A stretch of DNA of 57,871 nucleotides, taken from positions 1 to 57,871 of the forward strand of contig PAVA01000012.1 in assembly GCA_002712945.1 (NCBI GenBank), in the 5' to 3' direction. The position numbers were made by a program, and so were the translations under genes. The notes under the pieces were generated by a model. That model had not been told where the DNA came from and made no database searches. It worked only from the letters and a program-made list of their open reading frames with translations. Source of the stretch: Citromicrobium sp. Lineage in GTDB: Bacteria; Pseudomonadota; Alphaproteobacteria; Sphingomonadales; Sphingomonadaceae. Positions 18,954-27,641 of the stretch are shown piece after piece; the first letter of the stretch is position 1, and each line of letters opens with the position of its first letter.

Positions 18954-20399
18954 TCAGCCCTGTCCGCCGCCGGAGCGTGCACCGCCCTGGCGGTGGCGGC
19001 GACCCTGCCCGCTGCGATGGGACCCGCCGGGCTTGCCCCCGCGGTTCTGACCGCCGGGACCGCCCCGCCCCTGGCCGCCCGCGCGACCCTGCCCGCCGGA
19101 GCCCTGGGGCTTGCCCTTGCGGCCGGGATGCTTCGCCTTCGGCTTGTCCTGGGGCTTGCGCGCGCCCTCGCCGATCGGCCGGGGCTTCACCCGCTGGCCG
19201 CGCTGCTGCTTGGGCGCGGGCTTGGTCGGGCCGACGCCCTCGACCACCGCGCGGAAGTTTTCCGGCAGGGCGAGCCGCTCGAACTCGGCATCGGTCGTCT
19301 TGCGGATATCCTTGAGATACTGGCGCTCGTCCTCGGCGCAGAACGCGATCGCAACACCATCCGCCCCGGCCCGCGCCGTGCGCCCGATGCGGTGGACATA
19401 CTGCTCCGGCACGTTCGGCAGTTCGTAATTGATGACGTGGCTGACGCCGGGAATGTCGATCCCGCGCGCGGCGACATCGGTCGCCACCAAGATCGGCGTC
19501 TTGGCTCGCTTGAACTCATCGAGCGCACGCTGGCGCTGCGGCTGGCTCTTGTTGCCGTGGATCGCATTGGCGGGGATACCCGCCTGCGCCAGCTTCTTCA
19601 CCACACGGTCCGCGCCATGCTTGGTGCGGGCGAAGACGAGCACGCGCTCCAGCTTGCCGGGGATCGGATGGCGGCCCGACAGGATCAGTTCGAGCAGGCT
19701 CTGCTTCTCGTCCTGCTGGACCATGAACAGGAACTGCTCGATCCGCTCCGCAGTCGTGCTTTCGGGGGTAACCGAAACCTGCACCGGGTTGCGGCAGTAC
19801 TGGCTCACCAGTTCCTTGATCGCCTTGGGCATGGTGGCGCTGAAGAACAGCGTCTGCCGGTCCTTCGGGGTCAGCTCGTTGATCTTGCGCAGCGCGTGGA
19901 TGAAGCCGAGGTCGAGCATCTGGTCGGCCTCGTCGAGCACCAGGATTTCGACACCGTCGAGATTGAACGCGCGCTGATCGATCAGGTCGAGCAGGCGGCC
20001 CGGCGTCGCGACGAGAATGTCGGTGCCGCGGTGCAGCTTGTTGCGATCCTTGTTCACGCTCGTCCCGCCGACGATCGACTGGACCTTGAGGCCCGCAAGC
20101 GCGCCGTAATCCTTGGCGCTCTGGGCAATCTGGCCGGCGAGTTCACGCGTCGGCGCAAGCACCAGCATGCGGCACGATTTGAACGGCGTCTGGCGGTCGG
20201 CCTGGCGCAGATTGTCGATGCTGGGCAGCATGAACGCGGCCGTCTTGCCGGTACCGGTCTGCGCAATGCCCAGCAGGTCGCGCCCTTCGAGCACGGGGGG
20301 AATGGCCTGCGCCTGGATCGGCGTGGGCTCTTTATAGCCTTGCAGGTCGAGCGCCTGGAGAACGGGCTGCGACAGGCCAAGGTCTGAAAACTGTGTCAT
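18954..20399 (-). CDS. rhlE: DEAD-box RNA helicase, RhlE type
   Basis: A 481-residue ATP-dependent RNA helicase. Motifs in order: Q motif (GYKEPTPIQAQAIP), Walker A AQTGTGKT, PTRELAGQI, TPGRLLDL, DEAD, SAT, ARGIDIPGVSHVINY and HRIGRTARAG. The C-terminal ~90 residues are a basic, Gly/Arg/Gln-rich tail with repeated GGQGR-like units, expected to bind RNA. ATG 20399 begins at MTQFSDLGL; the frame stays open far upstream, but that part is antisense to the channel gene. The 280 bases before the start carry no gene and may be a long leader, as often found before cold-induced helicases. Confidence 0.94.
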   Translation of the reverse strand: MTQFSDLGLSQPVLQALDLQGYKEPTPIQAQAIPPVLEGRDLLGIAQTGTGKTAAFMLPSIDNLRQADRQTPFKSCRMLVLAPTRELAGQIAQSAKDYGALAGLKVQSIVGGTSVNKDRNKLHRGTDILVATPGRLLDLIDQRAFNLDGVEILVLDEADQMLDLGFIHALRKINELTPKDRQTLFFSATMPKAIKELVSQYCRNPVQVSVTPESTTAERIEQFLFMVQQDEKQSLLELILSGRHPIPGKLERVLVFARTKHGADRVVKKLAQAGIPANAIHGNKSQPQRQRALDEFKRAKTPILVATDVAARGIDIPGVSHVINYELPNVPEQYVHRIGRTARAGADGVAIAFCAEDERQYLKDIRKTTDAEFERLALPENFRAVVEGVGPTKPAPKQQRGQRVKPRPIGEGARKPQDKPKAKHPGRKGKPQGSGGQGRAGGQGRGGPGGQNRGGKPGGSHRSGQGRRHRQGGARSGGGQG

Positions 20400-20679
20400 G
20401 AAATAACTCGCAATGCATGCGGCGCGCAGACGCACCCGACAATACGGGGGTCGCGCGGCGCGGGGGTTGAAACCACCCGCGTGAAAAGGGAAGTCTGTAG
20501 AAAAAGAACCGAAGGGCTGCCGGGAGGGGCTTTGTCTGGCCGCTCGCTTCACGCTGGCGCGCGCTTCGATTGCCCGCAAATGGTGCATCGCAGCGCCAAA
20601 GTCAATGCGCACGCCTTCGCATTTGCGAAACACTCTCCCCTCCCGCACGTTGCGGGAACGAGGAAAGGGGGCAATTGCG
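20400..20679. other. Intergenic region between divergent rhlE and mscS-like genes
   Basis: No gene seen. It must carry the promoters of both divergent genes. A short inverted repeat, CCCGCACGTTGCGGG, lies just before the channel gene ribosome site. I found no convincing riboswitch. Confidence 0.4.
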
Positions 20680-21786
20680 ATGATCGAACCCATCAGCGAA
20701 ACCATCGACGAGGGCACTGCGCTGCTGGCCGATCCGCTACACGCGGCCATCGCGGCAGCGATCGCGGTGGCGCTCGCACTTGCGATCCATGCGGCGCTGT
20801 TCTTCCTCCTGCGGCGGATCGCGCGGCGGACCGATGAATCGGCTGACGATATCGTGGTCCGGCACCTGCATCGTCCGACGCGGCTGGCTTTCGTCGTACT
20901 CGCGCTGATGGGCGCAGCCCGCGAAGTTCCCGAACTGCGCGACATCTGGGCCGATATCGCCACCTTCGTGCTGCCCGCCGTCGTCGGCTGGATGGCGCTC
21001 GCCATCCTGCGCGCGCTGGTCGAGGCGGCGAAGCTGAAGGCCGACATATCGGTCGCCGACAACCTCAAGGCGCGGCGCAAGCGCACCAAGCTGACGATGT
21101 TCAGCCGCATCGCGACCTTCATCATCGTCTTCATCACGGTGGGCCTGATGCTGCTGGCGATCCCCGGAGTGCGCGACATCGGGCTGACGCTGGTCGCCTC
21201 GGCGGGCCTGGCGGGCCTCGCGGTGGGCGCCGCCGCGCAGCCTGCATTGAAGTCGCTGATTGCGGGCGTGCAGATGGCACTGACCGAGCCGATCAATATC
21301 GACGATGCCGTGGTGCTCGAAGGCGAGTGGGGCTGGATTGAGGATATCCGCACGACCTACGTCGTCGTGAAGATTTGGGACGAGCGGCGGCTGGTGGTGC
21401 CGACCTCCTATTTCCTCGAAAAGCCCTTCCAGAACTGGACCAAACAGACCGCCAACCTGCTGGGCACGGTGTTCCTCCATCTCGACCCCAAGGCCAAGGT
21501 CGGCCCGATCCGCGAGGAGTTCTTCCGCCAGGTCGAGGCGAACGAGCGTTGGGATGGCCGCGTCAAGGTGGTCCAGGTGACCGAGACCACCCGCGATTCC
21601 AAGGAAGTCCGCCTGCTGATGAGCGCGAAGAACTCGCCCACTTTGTTCGACCTCAGATGCGATATCCGCGAAGGCATGATGGAATGGCTGGCGGACAACC
21701 GCCCGCAGGATTTCGCGAAGCTGCGGCTGGTGGAGGAGGCGGCGCCCGGCAACCCGGCCCAGGCCTCCCCCGCAGCCGACACATGA
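20680..21786 (+). CDS. Mechanosensitive ion channel, MscS family
   Basis: A 368-residue inner-membrane protein. Hydrophobic segments lie at about residues 25-45, 70-90, 100-120 and 145-165. The pore-helix-like segment is rich in Gly and Ala (ASAGLAGLAVGAAAQPALKS), followed by the beta-domain start INIDDAVVLEGEWGWIEDI and the family VVPTSYFLEKPFQNW motif. It would release solutes on hypo-osmotic shock. ATG 20680 is chosen for its GGGGG site; the frame opens further upstream, but that sequence is not hydrophobic. Confidence 0.9.
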   Translation: MIEPISETIDEGTALLADPLHAAIAAAIAVALALAIHAALFFLLRRIARRTDESADDIVVRHLHRPTRLAFVVLALMGAAREVPELRDIWADIATFVLPAVVGWMALAILRALVEAAKLKADISVADNLKARRKRTKLTMFSRIATFIIVFITVGLMLLAIPGVRDIGLTLVASAGLAGLAVGAAAQPALKSLIAGVQMALTEPINIDDAVVLEGEWGWIEDIRTTYVVVKIWDERRLVVPTSYFLEKPFQNWTKQTANLLGTVFLHLDPKAKVGPIREEFFRQVEANERWDGRVKVVQVTETTRDSKEVRLLMSAKNSPTLFDLRCDIREGMMEWLADNRPQDFAKLRLVEEAAPGNPAQASPAADT

Positions 21787-21817
21787 AAAAGGCCGACGGG
21801 ACGATCCCGCCGGCCTT
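21785..21817 (-). terminator. Intrinsic terminator of the EF-hand lipoprotein gene
   Basis: AAGGCCG-AC-GGGA, loop CGA, TCCC-GC-CGGCCTT, preceded on the plus strand by a run of A (21785-21790). Read from the minus strand this is a stem followed by U6, a classic intrinsic terminator. It starts right at the end of the convergent channel gene. Confidence 0.8.
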
Positions 21818-21843
21818 GCTGTCCGTCCATGCTCTCTCGCGGC

Positions 21844-22476
21844 TTACGGCGTACGTGCCGAGTTGCGCGCGGCCTGAAACTCGGACTGCGAGAGGTAGCT
21901 GTCGCCGTCCTCGTCGAAGTAGAAGAAGGTCTCGCCCGCCTCGTTGATCTGATCCTGCGTCAGATAAGGCGCACGCGCATCGTTGGGCTCGGGCTCGGTC
22001 GGATCGGTCGGCAGCGCCCAGATCGCATATTCGGCGACCGAAAGCTCGCCATCCTCGTTGCGGTCGAGCCAGTCGAAGCTCATCCGGCTGCGCGGCATCA
22101 TCGCATTGCCGTCCGAAGCGCTCGTATCGTCCGTCGAAGACGAACCCGTGGAACCGTCGCTGCCGGTGGAATCTTCGGCCATGGTGTCACCGCCCATCGA
22201 CCCGTCGTCCGTGTCCGTCTCGCCGGTCATGGCATCGCGGTTGCGGTCATATTCGTCGCTGACCGCCTGGCGGTCCATCGCGTCGAAGCGCGCCTGCTGC
22301 TCCTCGTCGAGGTCTCCGCCAACCGGATAGGCATCGTCGAGCCCCTGATTGGCATCAGCGTCGGCAATCTCGTCGATATCGTCGACCGGCGTATTCTCGA
22401 CGTCTTCGGAATCGCACGCCGCAAGCGACAGGGCTGCGGCGGAAACGAAGGTCGTGAGTGTCAGGGCGCGTTTCAT
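21844..22476 (-). CDS. EF-hand lipoprotein
   Basis: A 210-residue protein with a lipoprotein signal (basic start, hydrophobic core, LSLAAC with Cys at about 21). A long acidic, Ser/Thr/Asp-rich region of low complexity follows. Near the C-terminus are two calcium-binding loops, DRNEDGELSVAE and DEDGDSYLSQSE, in family spacing. It probably binds calcium in the periplasm or at the outer membrane. Monocistronic: a terminator follows and pgi lies 110 bases upstream on the same strand. Confidence 0.87.
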   Translation of the reverse strand: MKRALTLTTFVSAAALSLAACDSEDVENTPVDDIDEIADADANQGLDDAYPVGGDLDEEQQARFDAMDRQAVSDEYDRNRDAMTGETDTDDGSMGGDTMAEDSTGSDGSTGSSSTDDTSASDGNAMMPRSRMSFDWLDRNEDGELSVAEYAIWALPTDPTEPEPNDARAPYLTQDQINEAGETFFYFDEDGDSYLSQSEFQAARNSARTP

Positions 22477-22586
22477 GAAGCTGGTCCTCTCTGTTCTTTT
22501 TCACAGTGATTTTCAGACCAATGGATGCGAGCCGGTTTGTTTCCGTAAACAATTGTTAGATAAAGGTTTCCGGTCGAAACCAACCT

Positions 22587-24125
22587 TCACCCCAGCCCGC
22601 TCGCCTCCAGCAGCGCCTTGGTGCTCGCGTCGAAATCCGCAGCGCCGCCTTCGATGTCCTTGGCCATCTTCTTGCCCAGCTCGACGCCGAACTGGTCGAA
22701 GGGGTTGATGCCCATCAGCACCGCGTTGGCGAAGGTGCGGTGTTCGTGAAAGGCGATGAGCGCGCCCAGAGTCGCGGCATCCAGATCGTCGCACAGAATC
22801 GTGGCCGAGGGCCGGTCGCCGGGGAAGGTGCGCGCAGCGTCCCCGTCCGAGCCCATCTGCCCTCCCGCCATGAGCGCCGCACCTTGGGCAAAGCAATTGG
22901 TCAGCAGGATGGCGTGATGCGCGGGGTCGAGCGCGTCGCCCGGCGCGATCGACGCGATGAAATCGACCGGCACCAGATGCGTGCCCTGGTGGAGCAGCTG
23001 GAAGACGGCGTGCTGCGCATCGGTCCCCACCCCGCCCCAGGTGATCGGGGCAGTCGGCCCGTCGACCGGCTCTCCTTCCGAGGTCACGCGCTTGCCGTTG
23101 CTCTCCATTTCGAGCTGCTGGAGGTAGCTCGGGAACAGCGCCAGCCGCTCGTCATAGGCGAACACGGCGCGGGTCTGGCAGCCGCGCACGCGGGCGTAAT
23201 ACTGGTCGGCGAAGGCGGCGCGCAGGCACAGGTTCTCGCGCCCGTCGCTATTGGCGAAATGCGCATCGACCGCCGCCGCGCCGTCGAGCATCGCAGCAAA
23301 TTCGTCCCACCCCGCAGCCAGCGCAACCGGAAAACCGATGCTCGACCACAGCGAGTAGCGCCCGCCGACGCTCTCCATGAAGGGCAGGATGCGCGTCTCG
23401 TCGACGCCCCATTCCACCGCGCGTTCCGGGTTGGCGGTCAGCGCGACGACCCGCCCGTGCGGGTCCGAAACGCCGCCCTCACGCAGCCAGCGCATCGCGC
23501 TCTCCGCATTGGTCATCGTCTCGATCGTGGTGAAGGTCTTGGAGGCGACCGCAACCAGCGTGGACGCCGGATCGCAGGCTGCGAAGGCCTCTTCCAGCGC
23601 AACCCCGTCGATATTCGAGACCACGTGGCAATCGACATAGGCGAGATCGCGGGTCAGCGCGTCGACCGCCAGCGCCGGGCCAAGCGCAGAGCCGCCGATA
23701 CCGATATGGATCAGGTGGTCGATCTCGCCGAAAGCCTTTTCGCGGATCGCCTCGACCAGCATCTGCATCCGCGCCTGGAGCGCCTGCGCTTCCTCGACGC
23801 TCGCCTCGCTGCCGAAGCCGCGCTGCGCGGTATGTTCGGCGGCGCGCCCTTCGGTGATATTGATCGTGTCGCCCGAGAACAGTGCGGCGCGCTTGGCCGC
23901 GAAATCGCTCGCCTGCGCCAGTTCCTCGAACGCATCCAGCAGATCGCCGGTCAGGTGCGTCTTCGACCAGTCGAAGCGAATGCCTGCCGCATCTTCACCC
24001 TCGCCCCAGCCAATCCGGCCCGAAAGGCGCTCCACCCGGGTCTCGTCCCCGGCGAAAAGATCGCTCAGGCTCGTCTGCGGCAAAGCCTCGATCCGGTTCC
24101 ACGCCGCTGTCCTGCTGTCGCTCAT
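22587..24125 (-). CDS. pgi: Glucose-6-phosphate isomerase
   Basis: A 512-residue enzyme interconverting glucose 6-phosphate and fructose 6-phosphate. Family marks: HIGIGGSALGPALAVDAL (about residues 140-157), SKTFTTIETMTNA, GGRYSLWSSIGFPVAL, the PGI signature region ITWGGVGTDAQHAVFQLLHQ with catalytic His, and the C-terminal FDQFGVELGKKMA with the catalytic Lys. ATG 24125 is preferred over GTG 24131, though either could serve. It is divergent from lepB with 51 bases between starts. Confidence 0.96.
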   Translation of the reverse strand: MSDSRTAAWNRIEALPQTSLSDLFAGDETRVERLSGRIGWGEGEDAAGIRFDWSKTHLTGDLLDAFEELAQASDFAAKRAALFSGDTINITEGRAAEHTAQRGFGSEASVEEAQALQARMQMLVEAIREKAFGEIDHLIHIGIGGSALGPALAVDALTRDLAYVDCHVVSNIDGVALEEAFAACDPASTLVAVASKTFTTIETMTNAESAMRWLREGGVSDPHGRVVALTANPERAVEWGVDETRILPFMESVGGRYSLWSSIGFPVALAAGWDEFAAMLDGAAAVDAHFANSDGRENLCLRAAFADQYYARVRGCQTRAVFAYDERLALFPSYLQQLEMESNGKRVTSEGEPVDGPTAPITWGGVGTDAQHAVFQLLHQGTHLVPVDFIASIAPGDALDPAHHAILLTNCFAQGAALMAGGQMGSDGDAARTFPGDRPSATILCDDLDAATLGALIAFHEHRTFANAVLMGINPFDQFGVELGKKMAKDIEGGAADFDASTKALLEASGLG

Positions 24126-24176
24126 CTGCACAAAATCCTGTTGCCTGCCCGCAGGCAGCGCCTAGGTGCTGTGGCG

Positions 24177-25022
24177 ATGGATGAAAAGGGCGAAGCAGGC
24201 ACGCCACCCGATGCGGTGGACGATGCCAAGGGTGGACGACTGGCGAGCCTGCTGACGCTCGTGCTGGTGGTTGCGCTGTTCGCGCTGACCGTGCGGACCT
24301 TCGCCGTCTCGCTGTTCACGATCCCGAGCGAAAGCATGCTGCCCCGCCTGATGCCGGGCGACACCATCGCCGCGCAGAAATGGCCCTTCGGCTATTCGAG
24401 CAATTCGCTGCCCTTCGACCTGCCGCTGATCCCCGGTCGCTGGTTCGCCGCAGAACCGCAGCGCGGCGATATCGTGATCTTCAAGCACCCGGTCGATCAC
24501 ACCGACTACGTCAAGCGCGTGATCGGCCTGCCGGGCGACGAGGTGGAGCTGCGCGATGGCTACGTGATCCTCAACGGCCAGACCCTCAGCCAGTCGGCGA
24601 CCGACGATGCGATCGTGCCCGTCACCCCCAATTCGCCGTGCGGATGGGGCGGGCGCGAGGAAGCGCGGCCCCCCAATGCAGAAGAGGCCGGAGGAGCCGA
24701 CTGTCGCTATACCCGCAACCGCGAATACCTGCCCTCGGGCGTCAGCTACGAAGTGATCGACTACGGCAAGACCATGCAGGACAACTGGGGCCCGCGCCTA
24801 GTGCCCGATGGCACGATGTTCCTGCTGGGCGACAATCGCGACAATTCGATGGACAGCCGCTTCCCCGCAGTTCCCGGCGGCGGGATCGGGATGGTCAGCC
24901 AGGATCTGCTGGTCGGCAAGGCGGGCGCGATCCTGTGGTCGACCGACGGCACCGGAAGCTGGCTCGATCCCGGCAGCTGGCTCTCCGGCCTGCGCCGCCA
25001 ACGCACGGGAGAGGCCCTGTGA
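24177..25022 (+). CDS. lepB: Signal peptidase I
   Basis: A 281-residue inner-membrane protease that removes signal peptides from exported proteins. One N-terminal membrane segment (LLTLVLVVALFALTVRTF) is followed by catalytic Ser in IPSESMLPRLMPGD (about residue 52), catalytic Lys in DYVKRVIGLPGDEVEL (about 120) and the GDNRDNSMDSR box (about 225). An insert with two Cys residues (CGWGG, DCRYTR) in the middle is typical of longer alphaproteobacterial forms. Start ATG 24177; GTG 24171 is also in frame. Its stop overlaps the rnc start. Confidence 0.95.
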   Translation: MDEKGEAGTPPDAVDDAKGGRLASLLTLVLVVALFALTVRTFAVSLFTIPSESMLPRLMPGDTIAAQKWPFGYSSNSLPFDLPLIPGRWFAAEPQRGDIVIFKHPVDHTDYVKRVIGLPGDEVELRDGYVILNGQTLSQSATDDAIVPVTPNSPCGWGGREEARPPNAEEAGGADCRYTRNREYLPSGVSYEVIDYGKTMQDNWGPRLVPDGTMFLLGDNRDNSMDSRFPAVPGGGIGMVSQDLLVGKAGAILWSTDGTGSWLDPGSWLSGLRRQRTGEAL

Positions 25023-25690
25023 GCGAGTGGAACCAGACCCGCGCCTGGCTCGAGAGCATCGGCTTCGCGGCGCGCGACGAGGACTTGTGGACCGAGGCGT
25101 TGACCCACGGCAGCCTGGGGCGGGGTCGCGATTACCAGCGGCTCGAATTTCTCGGCGACCGGGTTCTCGGCCTCGCCATCGCGGGCTGGCTGTTCGAAAC
25201 GCAGGGCCAGGCCGCCGAGGGCGCGCTGGCGCAGCGGCTGAACGCGCTGGTGAGCAAGCAGGCCTGCGCGAAGGTCGCCCGCAGGATCGGCGTGCCCGAG
25301 CACGTGCAGCTGGGCCGCCAGGCGCGCGACGATGGCGCGGCGGACAGCGACAATATTCTCGGCGACGTGATGGAATCGCTGCTCGGCGCGCAATATCGCG
25401 AGGCCGGGTTCGCCAGCGCGGAGGTGCTGATCCGCGCATTGTGGGCGGACGCGGTGGAAGGCGATGCGGGGCGCGCCAAGCATCCCAAATCCGCGCTGCA
25501 GGAATGGGCGGCCGGCAATCGCCGCAAGCCGCCCGAATATGCGCTGATCGACCGCTCCGGCCCCGATCACGCCGCGCGCTTCACCGTGCGGGTCTCGGTA
25601 AGGAACGTGGGCGATGCCGAGGCCACAGCGAGCAGCAAGCAGGAAGCGGAGACGGCGGCGGCCAAAGCGTTTATGGAGCGGTTTGGCTAG
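25019..25690 (+). CDS. rnc: Ribonuclease III
   Basis: A 223-residue double-strand RNA endonuclease acting in rRNA processing and RNA turnover. The catalytic signature RLEFLGDRVLGLAIAGWL lies about residues 40-57, with the second acidic cluster in DNILGDVMESLLGA. The C-terminal double-stranded RNA-binding domain begins at HPKSALQEWAAGN and ends in SSKQEAETAAAKAFMERF. It starts at GTG 25019, overlapping the lepB stop (GTGA), so translation is coupled. The lepB-rnc-era order is the common one, here broken by a family A repeat before era. Confidence 0.96.
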   Translation: MSEWNQTRAWLESIGFAARDEDLWTEALTHGSLGRGRDYQRLEFLGDRVLGLAIAGWLFETQGQAAEGALAQRLNALVSKQACAKVARRIGVPEHVQLGRQARDDGAADSDNILGDVMESLLGAQYREAGFASAEVLIRALWADAVEGDAGRAKHPKSALQEWAAGNRRKPPEYALIDRSGPDHAARFTVRVSVRNVGDAEATASSKQEAETAAAKAFMERFG

Positions 25691-25709
25691 CCAAGGTCCA
25701 TTCCCTCCC

Positions 25710-25800
25710 CCGCTCACCCTGAGCCTGTCGAAGGGTGGTCCTTTTTCCTCGCACCGCGTTGAAGTGAAAGACGGTGCTTCGACAAGCTCAGCACGAGCGG
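25710..25800. repeat. Family A palindromic repeat, copy 3, between rnc and era
   Basis: Left arm CACCCTGAGCCTGTCGAAGG, right arm CTTCGACAAGCTCAGCACG ending AGCGG. The right end runs directly into the era ribosome site (GCGGAG), 6 bases before the era ATG. Confidence 0.8.
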
Positions 25801-25806
25801 AGTTTT

Positions 25807-26721
25807 ATGACTGAAGTTAAGACAAAATGCGGCGTCGTGGCCGTGCTCGGCGCGCCCAATGCGGGCAAGTCCACACTGGTCAACGCGCTGGTCGGCCAGA
25901 AGGTCGCGATCACATCCGCCAAGGCGCAGACCACCCGCGCGCGCATGCTCGGCATCGCGCTGCACGAGAGCGACGACGCGAAGACGCAGATGATCCTTGT
26001 CGACACGCCCGGCATCTTCGCGCCCCGGCGGCGGCTCGACCGCGCGATGGTCAGCGCGGCGTGGGAAGGCGCGGAAAGCGCGGATGCGGTGCTGCTGCTG
26101 GTCGACCCGGTGAAGCAGCGCCGGCACGAGCTGGAACCGCTGCTGGAACAGCTGGCCGGGCGGGCCGAGAAGAAAATCCTCGTCCTCAACAAGGTCGATG
26201 TCGCCAAGAAGGAGCCGCTGCTGGCGCTGGCGCAAGAGCTTTCGGCCAAGGTCGATTTCGCCGAGATCTACTTCATCTCCGCGCTCACCGGCGACGGCGT
26301 GCCGGAGCTGAAGGATGCGCTCGCCGCCGAGATGCCCGAGGGCGTGTGGATGTATCCGGAGGATCAGGTCTCCGATGCGTCCGAACGCCTGCTTGCGACC
26401 GAGATCACGCGCGAACAGCTCTACCGCCAGCTGCATGAGGAACTGCCTTACGACAGCGCGGTGCGGCCCGAGAAATATATCGAGCGCAAGGATGGCAGCG
26501 TCGAAATCCACCAGCAGATCGTCGTCGCGCGCGACAACCAGCGCGCGATCGTGCTCGGCAAGGGCGGCAGCCGGATCAAGGAAATCGGCAGCGCCGCGCG
26601 CGCCGAGCTGAGCGAGCTGCTCGGCCGCAAGGTCCACCTGTTCCTGCACGTCAAGGCGACCGAGAACTGGGCCGACGACAAGGAAATGTTCGAGGAAATG
26701 GGGCTCGACTGGACCAAGTGA
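25807..26721 (+). CDS. era: GTPase Era
   Basis: A 304-residue ribosome-associated GTPase needed for 30S subunit maturation. G1 is GAPNAGKSTLVNAL (about residues 15-28), with the threonine switch in QTTRARM, G3 VDTPGIF, G4 NKVD and the SALTGDGV box. The C-terminal KH domain has VLGKGGSRIKEIG. ATG 25807 begins MTEVKT; the frame runs back into the repeat, giving an alternative longer start (MLRQAQHERSF). The GGAG 4-5 bases before ATG 25807 is made jointly by the end of the family A repeat and the next base. Confidence 0.96.
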   Translation: MTEVKTKCGVVAVLGAPNAGKSTLVNALVGQKVAITSAKAQTTRARMLGIALHESDDAKTQMILVDTPGIFAPRRRLDRAMVSAAWEGAESADAVLLLVDPVKQRRHELEPLLEQLAGRAEKKILVLNKVDVAKKEPLLALAQELSAKVDFAEIYFISALTGDGVPELKDALAAEMPEGVWMYPEDQVSDASERLLATEITREQLYRQLHEELPYDSAVRPEKYIERKDGSVEIHQQIVVARDNQRAIVLGKGGSRIKEIGSAARAELSELLGRKVHLFLHVKATENWADDKEMFEEMGLDWTK

Positions 26722-26759
26722 GCGGCGTAGCCTTGCGGTAATTCCCAGGGAGAACCACC

Positions 26760-27218
26760 ATGCGTATCGCTGCCAAGTCCGCCACCTTCGGGGCCCTCGC
26801 GGCCGCGCTCGGCCTGAACGCTTGCGCCACCTATCCGGAGGACAACCTCGGCTCTTCTTCGTGCGGTTACGACAGCCGCGACTGGCAAGCCGAGACCCTT
26901 ACAATCGTCGGGTCCGATGCGCAGTCTACGCTGACAATCACGGGCGAGGTCGACATGCCCACGCCCGGTTGGTCGCTTGAATTGATCGAGGGCCCCGCCG
27001 ATCGCATGCAGCCGCCCGGCCTGCGCTTCCGGCTGGAGGCGGAGGGCCCCGACGGGATCGTGACGCAGGTCATCACCCCGACGAAGGTCCGCTACGAAGC
27101 GCCGACGCCCTATTCCGACATCCGCGAGATCATCATCACCTGCGGTGACGAGACGCTGGTGACGATCGACAACGTGCGGAAAAAGATGCGAGAGACAACG
27201 CGCGTCGGTCAGCGCTGA
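26760..27218 (+). CDS. Putative lipoprotein of unknown function (152 aa)
   Basis: A 152-residue protein with a signal peptide and lipobox-like LNAC (Cys at about 22). The mature part is beta-rich with two further Cys residues (SSCGYD and IITCGDE) likely to pair. No family recognised. It lies 38 bases after era with GGGAGAA as ribosome site, so it may be read from the era transcript. The next gene converges on it. Confidence 0.7.
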   Translation: MRIAAKSATFGALAAALGLNACATYPEDNLGSSSCGYDSRDWQAETLTIVGSDAQSTLTITGEVDMPTPGWSLELIEGPADRMQPPGLRFRLEAEGPDGIVTQVITPTKVRYEAPTPYSDIREIIITCGDETLVTIDNVRKKMRETTRVGQR

Positions 27219-27276
27219 GGTTACCACCACTCCCCAGGCTGGCCTGACTGCAAGCTCGGAAGGATACGTCCCGGGC

Positions 27277-27459
27277 CTAACGCTTCTTGGCAATCGCGAT
27301 CTTGTTCTTCTTGGCGAAGTCCTTGGTCGATTCTTCGCTGCGATTGAGCGCCTTGGCGATCTGCTTGAGGCCCTGCCCCTTGGCGGCCAGCGTTTTTAGC
27401 TGGCCCGCCTCCTCGCCCGTCCACGGCTGCTTGTGCCGCTCGAACTTGTCCTTCGCCAT
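27277..27459 (-). CDS. Small HTH-like protein (60 aa)
   Basis: A 60-residue basic protein. Residues 12-40 (PWTGEEAGQLKTLAAKGQGL, then KQIAKALNRS) have the spacing of a small helix-turn-helix, similar in layout to Myb/GcrA-type DNA-binding starts: Trp-Thr, acidic helix, Gly-x-x-x-x-Ile-Ala recognition turn. The C-terminus is Lys-rich. It probably binds DNA as a dimer or with a partner. It is short enough to be missed by annotation. A family D repeat separates it from topA upstream on the same strand. Confidence 0.7.
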   Translation of the reverse strand: MAKDKFERHKQPWTGEEAGQLKTLAAKGQGLKQIAKALNRSEESTKDFAKKNKIAIAKKR

Positions 27460-27474
27460 GATGTCTTGTCCTTT

Positions 27475-27640
27475 CCCCTCTCCCCGCGCGGGGACAGGAT
27501 AGCGCAGATTGCTCCGAAAGGAGCTAGCGGAGCTTGGAGAGGGGTGAGTGACGCCTGCGGAGCTCAGCAGCCCCTCTCCAACTTCGGCCAGGTCGCTTCG
27601 CTCCCGGCCTTCGTATCCTCTCCCCGACCGGGGAGAGGGC
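27475..27640. repeat. Family D palindromic repeat between topA and the small HTH gene
   Basis: Left end CCTCTCCCCGCGCGGGGACA and right end CCTCTCCCCGACCGGGGAGA are each hairpins. The interior holds further inverted segments (GCTCCGAAAGGAGC; GAGCTCCGC-like). It abuts the topA stop codon. Only one full copy is in the window. Confidence 0.65.
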
Positions 27641-27641
27641 G

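Noticed and set aside
21787..21817. Terminator for the MscS-like gene on the plus strand
   Set aside because: The U-run exists only on the minus-strand transcript, so I assign it to the EF-hand lipoprotein gene, though it may also slow plus-strand transcription.
22740..24176. Very long N-terminal extension of signal peptidase I
   Set aside because: This part is antisense to pgi; the true start at 24177 gives the family length and a proper N-terminal membrane anchor.
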